DNA from: Litoditis marina
Lineage: Eukaryota > Nematoda > Chromadorea > Rhabditida > Rhabditidae
Assembly: GCA_964036275.1 (NCBI GenBank)
Contig: OZ038435.1
Location: 6,082,187-6,146,186, forward strand
Direction: 5' to 3'
DNA length: 64,000 nucleotides
The notes under the pieces are model-generated. The model searched no databases. It saw nothing but the letters and a program-made list of their open reading frames with translations, and was not told the origin of the DNA. Position 1 is the stretch's first letter. Every line of letters starts with the position of its first letter. The position numbers and the translations under genes were made by a program. Below are positions 23,245-35,100 of this stretch, piece by piece.

Positions 23245-25036
23245 TGTGCGTGTACAAAATACGACACACCGAATTTGCGCCCTCATTCAAAAAAATTGGA
23301 GCGCGCGAATACAGTAATTCAAAATTTTAACTACGGTATCAAAGAACATTCCATTAATATGCCGTTTTCACTTGTTTTCTGAGAATTTAAATAGAGGGTT
23401 GGTGATGGAACTTCCATTTTCTAATGGATATAATTGTTTGTTGAGGCTAATAACCGAAATCACCCCAGGCATACCGCAAAGTGTAGTTTAACGAACGAAG
23501 CGTTTTACTGATTGCCAAGTACACTTATAACAGAGCTGTATAGTGACTTTTATTATTCTTGTACACGTACGCTATCAATGTATGAATACTTTTGTTCAGA
23601 CAATAGCCTTCAGCTCCAGGTTGTAGTTAGGAGGCTACTGGGAGTTATTGAAGAGGTCATATAATTTCCAACCACATACACGTGCTGAGAACAAGTAGTA
23701 TGTAGTACCTCGTCTACTGTCAAACATTTCAAAGTTTAATTGATATATCTTCTGTCAACTACGGCAAACACTCAAGAATCCACTTCTTAAATCTAGGGTG
23801 AATTCTATATGTAACCGGGTTTTTAGGTAACCTAACCCTTTTTTGGTAACCTTTTTTTCAGGTTACCTCAGTAGGTAACCGGATGGTAACCTGAAATGAA
23901 AACCGGTTACCTGTTTTTCTAACGCAAAATGTGGTTTTTACCGTTAGTTTTACCGGTAACCGGATTTTAGTTTTAGGTTACTTCCAGGTTACCTACTAAG
24001 GTAACCTGAAAAAAGGTTACCAAAAAACGGTTAGGTTACCTGAAAACCCGGTTAGTTGTAGAATTGGCCTAAATCTAGTTCATACCCGTCTTCCGAACAA
24101 TGAAAAGCTTTTTGAACCTTCGCCGTTATCAAGGCAAATATGGTTGAGACAAAACATTTTCGACTCAACAATTCTACGAGAACCTTTCAACAACGGCTGA
24201 ACACTAGCATGAACGTGAGGGTAAAAATTTCAACAGAACATTGTTCGGTAAACGAAACTCTTTTTACTTAGAACGCTTGATAAATTTGCGGAAAGGACTG
24301 ACTCTGTAGTTCCCAGTACAGAAGAGGAGATAGATGCTAAAGGAAAGTGCTATACCTAATTTTTCAATAGACCAAACCGATTTAATTCGTTTCCAATATG
24401 GCGGTGTTCAACACAGTGTTTCGATTATTCACTGATTTTTTGCAGCTCCAAGAAACTCTAAATTCACTCTTAAATGCAACCAGCCAAAAATATATTGAGA
24501 GTAATCGTATATTGGTGACGAAACAGCTGTGCGAGGCTTTCCAATCTAGTTACCCCATAGTGAACTGTGCACGGCGTTCTCAAGAACAGCTTTATTAAAT
24601 AAGGAACTCGCGTCCTCGATTTGAGACGCTCCGCAAATGATTCGCGTGAAAATAAGCGCGATACGCAGCGAATTAGTGCTGGCACCGTTCCAAATTGCAG
24701 TGGGATACAGTGTCCCGCCACGAAAACTTTGTGGACGGAGCTCAATACAAGTTTAATCGCAAAAATGACTGTATGCGAGAACGCCGTGTGTGAGCTCATC
24801 AATGATCCCATCGTTTCTTATTCGTATGAGAACGATTGATTTTTCTAAGTATATCCATTGAAGAATCATTACGAAATCCATGGACATCATTCAAAAATTG
24901 ATAAAACCAGCGAAAAGATCCCAAAAACAAATTGTTCTTAGATACCGTAGTTAAAAATTTGAATTACGGTGTTTTCGCGCCCAAATATTTTTGATTGAAG
25001 GCGTGAATTCAGTGTGTCGTATTTTGTACACGCACG
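23245..25036. mobile_element. 1.8-kb element with ~95-bp terminal inverted repeats
   Basis: The left arm (23245-23340) and right arm (24941-25036) are inverted copies: the left has GTGCGTGTACAAAATACGAC and TTTTAACTACGGTATC, the right has GATACCGTAGTTAAAAA and GTCGTATTTTGTACACGCAC. The interior holds no recognisable transposase; two short open frames (24398-24598, 24621-24839) resemble nothing I know. A hAT-like MITE is inserted inside it. Probably a non-autonomous or decayed DNA transposon. Confidence 0.8.
23797..24070. mobile_element. hAT-like MITE of GGTAACC repeats with 8-bp target duplication
   Basis: About 274 bp. The arms are inverted copies (AACCGGGTTTTTAGGTAACC on the left; GGTTACCTGAAAACCCGGTT on the right) and most of the interior is built from GGTAACC and GGTTACC. 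The flanks show AAATCTAG on both sides (23789-23796 and 24071-24078), an 8-bp duplication as expected of hAT-superfamily transposition. Nested within the 1.8-kb inverted-repeat element, so younger than it. Confidence 0.85.
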
Positions 25037-25421
25037 TACACGAATGTTTATTTATATATGTGTTTTTCAAACGAACACCCACCAACGCACAGCCGGCAGA
25101 TCTCAAGAATTGATTTCGCGCCCTATTGCTAATAAAACTGTTTAAAGGGCTGCGGCAAATACCGTAATGGACGTCATTTCACAGCGAGTTGCTCAAAAAT
25201 TTTGGGAATTCGTAATCCCGAATTAATTACGTGCGTGCGGCGTGTGACCGATTCACGCACACGGTATATAATTTAAACGTTTCAGTGAACGATTTTGTAT
25301 CATAGTGAGAGAAAATCTGTAATTTGTTCAATCCGTTCATTTCTCCATGGGCGCCGGAAAATGCGAATGATTTGTTGAGTTCACGATATGATTGAAGATT
25401 GAACCTCTCAGCAAACCTACC

Positions 25422-25892
25422 GGTCAATGACGGTGCACCGACAGTCGGAGGGGTCCGACTTGTCGCGACAGAAATAGAAAATCACTCATTTACTACTTTA
25501 AATTGACAATAAATGGAGTAGGATAGACAATTTGAAGAAATTGTTGAATATCATCATGTAGAATGTGAAAATATGTAGGTATTATTGAATTTATCCAATT
25601 TTGAGAAATTTACCAGTGAAAAGCAAATTTTCATAAAAAAGGTCGAAAACTGAGAAAAATGACCTATTGTCATGTTTATCGCGTTATAGTTGAAGATTAC
25701 ATTCAAAATAGTAGTAGAAATTATCTCCTTTTTCCGAAATGCACAAACTTTGTTCGCCTCATCATATAAAACATGCAAAAATTTGAATAAATTTTGCCGC
25801 CGTCGCGACAAGTCGGTCCTGATTCAGGATTTCCGACAGTCGGCGCGGTTTTCGACTGTTTTCGCGTTTTAGTCGGTTCCCGTCATTGACGC
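25422..25892. mobile_element. Inverted-repeat element, ~470 bp
   Basis: The left end has GGTCAATGACGGTGCACCGA, then CGACAGTCGG and CCGACTTGTCGCGAC; the right end has GTCGCGACAAGTCGGTCC, CCGACAGTCGG and GGTTCCCGTCATTGACGCC, the reverse complements in mirror order. The right arm is longer by an extra GTCG-rich block. AT-rich interior without coding potential. Confidence 0.8.
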
Positions 25893-26185
25893 CAGAGTTA
25901 CGGAGCTGGATTTAACACAGGCTGTAGAGTCAGCTTTCGAAAACGGAACGGCAGTTACAACAAATTAATGCAATCTAGTGCAACCGCGCTCACCACCAAA
26001 GGGCGGGTGTCTGTCGCATCGCAAATTAATGTAATACAGGCCTGTTATTATGAATGTGTGTCAAATATTATGTACTCTTTCCTGTTTTGTCGTATATATC
26101 CAAACATTTCATTGCCACTGCTCCCTTCTTTTTATGTTGCGTCTGTTGTTTCAGGTGTTCTAGTATCTTCTTTATCGCTTTATCC

Positions 26186-29100
26186 ATGGCGGATGAAGAT
26201 CGGAATGGGCGCAAGACGCTGCCTTCTCCAATTCAGGGTTAGCAAACTTTTTCGCTGTTCGAGACTGAGTTTCTCTAGTGGATTTATCTCTCGCCATTCG
26301 CTCTGTGGGAGTGCGCGTAGCGGTATATATTATCCTAGTTCTGTGGCCCCTTGTGGTCGAGTCAAAATAGATCATTTGCAAGCATCGATCATTGTTCTTG
26401 TCCGCTCCTCTCTTAAACTCAATGTTCTGCGGTTAGGAAGTAGTAAGTATGTCGATGATGAAGTTTTATTATATACAGCATTATGTCTATTTTCAGTTGG
26501 TTGGAAAGGTCGCGAGCGTACCACCCTTGGGGATCAAAAGGGTCAGGGTGTTGGGTATTTCTTCAATAGAACATTGTCTCACGCCAATTCTCCATCCGAT
26601 ATGAACAAGGTTCTCGGGGCTCTTCTCTCTAAAATTGAGGCTGACGTGAGTTTGTTTCTTTAAATGCAGGAATTACTGCCATTGTTAAAACGCTTTTAAT
26701 GCGTAGGCTTCAAAGAAAAAATACGTAAATTTGGCGGTTCTGCAGAGGTCGAGAGTAACTTTTCAACGCCATTTAAGGGTTTCTACTTAATCATAGAGAT
26801 TGCTAGTAGTATTGTCATCATCGCGCAGTTGTAGTGAGCCGGTAGTGATTGCATTTTCCAGCTCGTTTCTATTCCACACATACACCGCCAAGTGTCTCAT
26901 TTTCCCCGAACTCTCGTGACCCCCTCTTTTGTGCGTCGCGACCCCTCCAAAATAGTTCAATACTGCAATTTTTATCAGATTTTGGTTCAATTTTTTTTAC
27001 TAGTTTGGTATGAAGTTCGGTTTTCATGTTTTCAACCCGCGACACCTACTTTTTATGAAAATTAGTTCGCAACCACGACCACCCATCTCATAAAGAGGCC
27101 TTGGCAGTGTATGCTTCCACATTTTCCAAGTCTTATAGACACCCGTTGAGTTTTTGATTATTTATTAGAAAAGTATAACTCTAGGAATGCACAGTTTCTC
27201 CAACTCCATTAAAAAGTGTAAAATTTCATATTATATCATCTGTTTCTTACTTCGAATATTTGATGTATGTTTTTCAGCATGGAATTAGTCATATTGATAG
27301 TCTGTCTTCACACACTTCTTCCTTCGGAGAATGTGAGGATCCGTTACTCCCCTTTCTTTTTGGGTGTGGTGTTCGTCCCCGCTCATCAAAAATACGTAAG
27401 TTTTTGTTCATGTCAACGTGGCTCTCTGAAAAGTTCAAATTGAACGCACCTAAAGTAGCTTAGTTTTCACTATTCATACAACACATTTTTTGGATAAGGT
27501 TTTAGTTTGCCACAATTTTTCTCATTTCAGTGGAATGGTATTCGGAAGGTGCTCGGACTGGAAATGACCCACATGGAATGCGCTTCGTCGACATGTGTCT
27601 TCTATTTGAAGATGTAAGTTCCAGATTTCTGATCATATATCCAGTAATAGCTCACTCGTTATTGCTGCATTTTGAGCCAGTATCATGTTTTCGCGTAGTA
27701 GTTTAGTGTTCTTTCTGTTTCACACAGCAAAGATGTAAGGTTAGGTTTTTCGAGCCCCAATTTACGATCATACGTAAAAAAAGGTTCATATCAGATCGAG
27801 AAAAGTCAGCATAAGCAACACCAAAAAGTGAGTATGTGTAACTAAAAATGCGTACTTTTAGTTACCACTCGTGGTTTCTTAGACTAAAGTGGCCCCAAAA
27901 GTGACTATGCGTCGATCGAAGTCTGGCAAAAGTGAGCATCAGTCAGCATCGAAATCGGGGGGTATTTTACGTATGTTGACGACTTCAAGTGATATAAGTC
28001 AAATATAAATGGTTCATTGAATTATTGTTGTGACCTTTTTAGGTATCCCGTGCCAAGATATTTGCTGATGAGCAAGGAGTTTCTTTCGATTATCTCGATG
28101 TATTCATACAATTCATTGAGACAGGTAAGCAATGTATGCGTTTTTATCTCATTCGGGTTCACATTTACAATAACCGTATTGCAGCAGAAAGCAGATCGAT
28201 GGCATTAGGGATACAAAAATTTGCACTTATGTCATTTCCACTTCCATTAGTGAGACCAGCTCATAATGGTAGAAAATACTTCCTAGCCAGATCATTTGAC
28301 AGGACTGTATGTTTATAATGTTTTGTTGTAAAATAGTACGAACACATTAACGTCCTCGCTCGAAGGCTATCTAAATGCGAGTCAACCGCGCCGATTTTAA
28401 GGCATGAACCATACGCAGTCGCTCTTTGAAAACGGTATAAGTATTCATTCTTCGATCTTTGTATCTTCATTATTCACTGATGAATCTATTTTTGTTACAG
28501 GTGGCAGATCTTGTTTGAGCCAACTGATGATGGATTGTCGTACCAAAGTTTGGCAAGACAGCTATGCATCGCGACAGACAGAAAACCTGACAAAAGATGC
28601 CTATCGTCATCTGCAAAGCGCCGGTGAAATCTCTGCACGTTTGGGTCGTTTCTATGGAGCAAGAAACACCCGCACACGTGTCGAAGTAGTGTGCGAAATG
28701 CTTTCTGCAGGATACGAATGGTACGTAATTTATGTCCGTATAATCAGTGAAATATTTTGTTTGGCGTGAGCTTGAGGTTCGGAAACGTTAGATTGTGTAT
28801 GTGTATCGATCCTAAGGTCTTCCACCAATGTAAACTGGATGGATATATAGTGCTCCTCTGTGTTCAGTAATGTGAAGGTGTTGATTGAGCATTGCGTTGT
28901 TATGCACTCAATATTTTCAGGGATGCCTATGTTTTGCTGAGACTGTTCTGCGCCCCGTTTCGTAATGTGGATAAACTTTCCAACATCATCATCTCCAGTT
29001 GTGTTGCCGACAATCCATACATCGCAATGATTTCGTTAGTTTCATAGATTATCTCTTCTTCTTTCTTTTTACTCGCATTCTCTGATGTCATTTTGTGAAT

Positions 29101-32100
29101 GTCAGTTTTTTGTATACAATGGTACATTAATATCAATTAGTTTAAAAATCAAATACCAATCAAGGGCACAACATACCTCACAATCTCTTGCGACGTGCAG
29201 CGATGTCGATGATTATGGCTACAACTAACTTTTGGATTACTTTAATTCCATTCTCGCATTTCAACATTTTTTTTTCCAGGAGCGTTGCTCAGAAAAGTAG
29301 AAATGATGCTCATGAGCTGTATTCGTCTGTTCGCTATGAATTCTTTCGGACAATTCATCCGGTTAGTTCTAATATTTTATGTTCATAGTTCATTTATTGT
29401 ATGCGTTCGTTGTGCGAATCATGTAGATAGTTGAGTTGATGCGATACAAGCAGTTCCTGATGAAAAACTTTCCTCTTCAGTTGAGTTTCTGATCTAACTT
29501 GTAACATATTATTATTTCAGCTGAACGCATATCGTCTGATGAAACTGGATATCAAGCTGATCGAAGACATGTACCATGACGCGACCGATCTAATCGTGAG
29601 TTTGTACATGCAGGGTAGTTAGCTGAATATATGAAGCCAATGTTTTTGATTCGAGTGTGTCGTGTGTGGTTCGGCAATAACAACTCTAATGGTACGGTAG
29701 TGACACTCATGTGACCAAAGTACCAGCTGTTCAAGCCTAGTACCCCACTCACAATGTTAATTCGAAGCACCACAAACCGTTCGACCAATCAGCAATCACT
29801 ATTCAGAGGCGAAGCAAGTTCGCTTATGGAGCTTATACCCAGCACCCACAGTACCACACTCCTCCTTCTGATACGCCGATTGACTGATGCATGGGGCCTC
29901 TGGTTGTTTGTGTATTGTGTTATCTTCGAAGTTTTCAGGATCATCGAATTCGATGCGCGGATGAGTTGAAAACGCTCATCCTCAGAACAATGGTGGACTA
30001 CGATACGCGGCAGGCCAAGGACATGCTTCTCGACGTCATGGAGTTCATACCAACGATTGGTGGACGCGAGCTGCTGTGCGACTATTTTCCCAATCGTCAG
30101 AAAGTACTATTCGTGGTGAGAGTTTCTCGGTTATCCTCTAATGATCTTTTCTGACAATGAATCGAATTCATTTGATTGGAAACGATAATTCATGGTTTAC
30201 ATACGTGAATAGTTACCTTTTTTGATGCCATACAAAGTTATAACCGATAGTGCTGTCTTTTTCCCTACCCTTACGCATTTTTTGAAATTCAGTTTAGTCC
30301 AAAGCACGTGTTTCTTTTACAACCTTTTTTTCTTATTAAAAAGGGGCACAGTAGTTCCGAGTTCATCACATTCACATATCATTTTAGCCTGCTGTGCAGA
30401 AACTCTGTGATGTTGTGGATGTGGTCTTTCATCTGGCCGACATTCGCCCACAAGATGTCTACAAAGACTACGAAAATAGTCCAAAAGGTACTGTGAAACT
30501 GTGTTTCACTTCCATTCGTTTTGGTTACTGTCTTCAAATCGCTTTTTTTGTACGTTACCCCTTTTATAGAGTTGTTTCTGGCGTTTACGGACAATTCGTC
30601 CCCGCGTTGCGTGCGACAACTCGTCCCCAGCTCAAAAATTACTCAAATTAGCTCTTGTGAATAGAAATAATTTTATGCTCTTGTGAATAGAAATAATTTT
30701 ATTTTCAGGACTGGTCGGCTCTGTTCTGGCAGAGTGGCTGAAATGTGATCCAGACGGCTTCGGGAATGTGTCAGATGACTCCACGAGCCATAAGCGGGGT
30801 CTGACAGATTGCTACAAATGCCTACTCTCTCTAGTGCCGTACACGTTTGTGTCAAGACAGGTTAGATTTTTCTTTTTGACTAAGATTCGTGGATTAACTA
30901 TTCTCTCAATTGTACTGAATTCTTCTCATTTTTCTCCAGGATCTGCTACAATTCTCTTTGTATCTCACGTCGCTCTTTGCTCGATTGCCGTACGTGGAAG
31001 CTGTCTCGCGTTCGCTTGAGGAAATCGCGCAGAGCTCTCCGTTTGCAGTGAATGATCCGAGTGAAAGACGTCTTCTAATTTCTCGATTGAAGAAAAGTGA
31101 GTAAATTTCGATTTCAATGAAGATGTTGCCAGTGTCTAATTATTCGATCTCTACCCAGGTAGGAACTTGGTCGTTTTATTCTCTTCTTACCGTATGCTGC
31201 TCATACGCAAAAAAGAGGTTCACATCAGGGCAAAAAAAGCATGAGCATCCCCAAAAAGTAAGCATCTGTCATTGAAAAACACAATTTTTTTAATTTAACC
31301 GAGAATCTGTAACATTACCCCAAAAAGTGTGCATGTCCGGTGAAAATCGGGCAAAAGTGAGCATCTTTTAACATAAAAAATTACGCATTGCCAGAATTCT
31401 CGGATATTTCATCTTCGGATTTTTAATTTCAGAGCTTCTCAGCTCCTCCCATGATGACGAAGTTGTGAAGCACATGACGAGCAAGTTGGCTTCGTTTCTT
31501 CTAGTCTCCCCTATGGTGTCCCCATGTGGAAAGGGGTGCGAGCAGGATGCACCAGTGAAGCAGCACAACGCAGGCTAGTACTTATGGTTTATTATCATCT
31601 TTATTTGCATTCTGTATGATTCTGTAGTTTACTACCGATTTTTTTCAGGTCAACCCCATGCTCAATTGACAGCTGGTGGATCTGTACATCGCAAAGGAAG
31701 TGGTCTCCAGAAAGAGCAGAAGGTGAGAAATGGATCTTCACTTGGTGAGAAAAATGCGGTGTATGTCTCCATCTCCTGAATGATTTGAATTGCGCGTGTG
31801 AGTTGTGTTTGGTTTGGCCAATATAATTTGGTTTTACAATTAGTTTAAAGAGAATTCGAGCCAAATTTCGAACCCAGTTGTAAATTTGTACTGGTAAACA
31901 AGACCATCTAGAGCCAACTGTTTCATTTTCTAGGGAGCTCACCTTTCTCACATCAAGCACACTGCGGAGGTGGTTGTTCAAGAAGACATCAGTATTTCTG
32001 TATCTGAACGAGTTCTACGTGAAGGTATTTGTTTTATTATACCACCAAACGTAATCTCGTGTTCATTTGTTAGTTTATTTTGGGTGTTCGAAGAAGAATA

Positions 32101-35100
32101 GCGGGTTTATGTCATTATGCTGATATATCCAATATCCGGGTATTATTCTATGTCGAAATAGCTCTATCCATAAGGTGCATTATATTATACTCTTTCAGTA
32201 CAAATAGCTATGTTTTATTTGTAAGTATATCTAAGTTTATTTTTATTTTAATCTCTCGATTTAGGAAGTACGAAGGAAAGATCTGTGGTTGTACGAAAGC
32301 GTCATACCTCGATCACTACCGGAGATCTAGTATCGACCGGTGAGTTAGTTTTGATACCAAATCCCTGTCCTGTGTTTCCTATGAAACTCTTAGTATAACA
32401 TTGCTTCCCTTCAGATCCGGTTCCAAGACCTCGCATGGGTTCTGCCAGTGGAGGTTTCAGTAGAAGACTCGTGACTCCTGCAGTGAAATATGATGATGCC
32501 TGCAGTAAGAACACAGTGTCAGGATCTTCATCTATGGAAAAGAAGGTTATAGAATAGAATAGATTTATTCGTGATTTAACACGTGACTTCCACATAGTAT
32601 GTGGCACTCCAATGGAGTAAATGGAGAGAAAAGTTGAGAAGAAAAAGGGTATGGTTACCCTGTTACGCGCTCATAATATTACATGCAATTTGACAGTGCT
32701 GGACGACGGCGATTGAACCAAATGATTTGTGGGACAATAGTTATCTTGAAAGAGACGTTGTAATGAAGATATGTTTTGTGAAGAGATCATCCGGATTGGC
32801 ATGTTTGGCTGGGATGAGATGTATGCACGTTGGCTGTGCCATGTGTAAAAACAGAGGGATGCAATAGACGGTCACAAAATACATAGTAATAAGACATAAA
32901 CTCTGCGTTGTTTTGAGTTTGCCCGTTCTTGTAACTCTATACCAAAAATCGAATAGTTCGATCATGCATGCAACAATGCTATCCAGTGTCAAGACGGTTC
33001 AGTTAGTAACGTTGCCCCTAACCAATGACACTTCGTAGATCAGATTTCTACCACAGAGTACAGAGAACGGCCGCACTTCGCAACACCGCGGATAGACATA
33101 AATGTCATCCCACCTAATAAGACATAGAAAACATTTGTGACCATCCATATATGCATAGGGATATATATTCAAACATCTTTGTGCTAGTGTAGGCTTTTGA
33201 ATTCTCAATCCCAACCAAGACATGTTTCACCCTCTCTCACTAGCTCTATTGGAGATAATGAGCCGTTTTGGACAATCACCGTTATGTCCACACTGTGTAT
33301 GTATAGAAATGGAATGATGAGAGAGATTTTGTCACATCCTGAGCTCTACAACTAATTGCGGCGATAGTTTTGGAGTGCCACAACTACTAATCGCTGTATT
33401 TTATCATTTTTGTTGTCTTGGCGGAACGGAGCATCACGGAACACATCGGTCTTGGAACACTGAACAGCACTTGAATTGCAAGATCATCAACCACATCTTG
33501 ACAAACAGTAACTGAAATTTCGAGTAGAGTAAATGTGTACACATCAAACTACTTTTATTTTCGAAAGAAACTCTTTATGCTCAGATTGAGACATGTTTGC
33601 ACTATAAAATGATGTTGGAAGTAATCTTGACCAACGACGTATTCTCATGAAATAAGAGTGATAATACGGATTGAACTTCGTAAAGTCTATTTGAATTTCA
33701 AATTGACTATTTCGGCCTCCGGTCGGGCGCAATACAAAAAAGTTTGAAAATTTCAATGGCGACACAGAATTCAAAATTTGCTTGAAGTTGATCAAGTCGA
33801 TTTTCACTCTTCTCACAGCTAGGGGCTCGAGTTTAAACATTTTCAATTCCAATTCTCTATTGCCAATCAATTCTCTGTGATCTTGTTCAACGATCTTCAC
33901 TTGCTCCTAGCTATATTATTGTTTGTGTGGTACTTTCTGTGTTTAGCTTAGTGTTAAGTTCGTTTGCAGGGGAGCAATGGTTCGGGCATTCTCCGGTCAG
34001 GTGGCGCGCTAGATGGCATGACTGGTAATGCTGTTGAAGGAGTCATTATAGACACATGTGTGGAGGTTGGTATGATGTCGGATTTTCTGACAGACTACAT
34101 TTTTTTAATGAACATGTTGATTAGGAATTCAGGTTGGAAATTGCTCAAACTTCTTCTTTCACCGTAATCCATAAATGTTTTATATTTCCGAAATAATATC
34201 GTTTGTGAAGTGGGAGAACTCATTTTCTTACATTACTAATGTGAGTTCCGAAAGAACTTTAAGCCTTTCCTTACTGATTTTTTCCCTTAGGTCGCCGAGA
34301 AGATAGCGTTGAATAGTGATTCTTCTCTTTCTCTCATTGACGGTTCTCGACCTCGAGCTCAGGACTGTTGCCAAGGTATTTTTGAAGTATAGCTTTGTCT
34401 CGGTTACGCCGATTAGTAAATTTAGTGTACTATTAATCTTGAAGGGTTCACCCGTAATGCTCGTCAAGAACGTGGTCTTCCTTTATTCTCATCTCATAAG
34501 TTCTATTTTTTGCTCCATTTCCCTACTACCATCTGGAACCATATGATTCAGTACTGGAGGATCTCAAGGATGTCGCTTCTCGGTCTATGCAGGATGTGGA
34601 TGAGATTCGGAAACCGATGGCAGATGTCAAATCTATTTCCCACTCCGGACAGCCCCCTATAGCTTCGGGTAATTCACTTACAATCCTTTCTATATCAGTT
34701 ATCAGATTAATCTCACGAAATTTCGTTGCGTCAATTAGATGTGATTCAGCGTTTTAACGGCTTATGTTATTACGAAAGTATTTAAACTAATAAGTTATTT
34801 TAATTGGTGTGTGTTCCTGCGAACGTCGAAAACAATATTGTCCTTTGAATTAATCTGGTATCTAGATTTCACATTGTTATTCAGGAGCTGCTGATATCTC
34901 GAACGGGGCAGGCATGTCCAATTCAATCAACGGTTCTCCTACTGAGGTAAATTATTTACATAGACCTTCGATCTCCGACTCCGTGGAACTCCAAATTGAA
35001 AATTCGGCAGAAAATAGGTTGCGGCAGTTTTCGTAATGCCCGAAACAGCTACAAAAGTCTGCGGAAGTAGACCAGACATGGGAGTATGTGATATATTTCT

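Noticed and set aside
24398..24839. Two short frames inside the 1.8-kb inverted-repeat element as transposase fragments
   Set aside because: No DDE-type, BED or other transposase motif visible; length and composition fit chance.
26054..26237. Upstream start for the RG-tailed protein, adding a hydrophobic N-terminus
   Set aside because: The frame is open upstream of 26186 and would look like a signal anchor, but MADEDRNGRK is a more typical cytosolic start and the extension is Cys/Phe-rich intron-like sequence. Not excluded.
25968..26663. 231-codon uninterrupted frame
   Set aside because: It reads through an intron. Only its last part (26497-26645) is exon, and the ATG at 26186 in another frame joins it in phase.
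33544..33900. 118-codon minus-strand frame in the large intron of the RG-protein gene
   Set aside because: No splice partners, promoter or recognisable motif; consistent with chance in AT-rich sequence.
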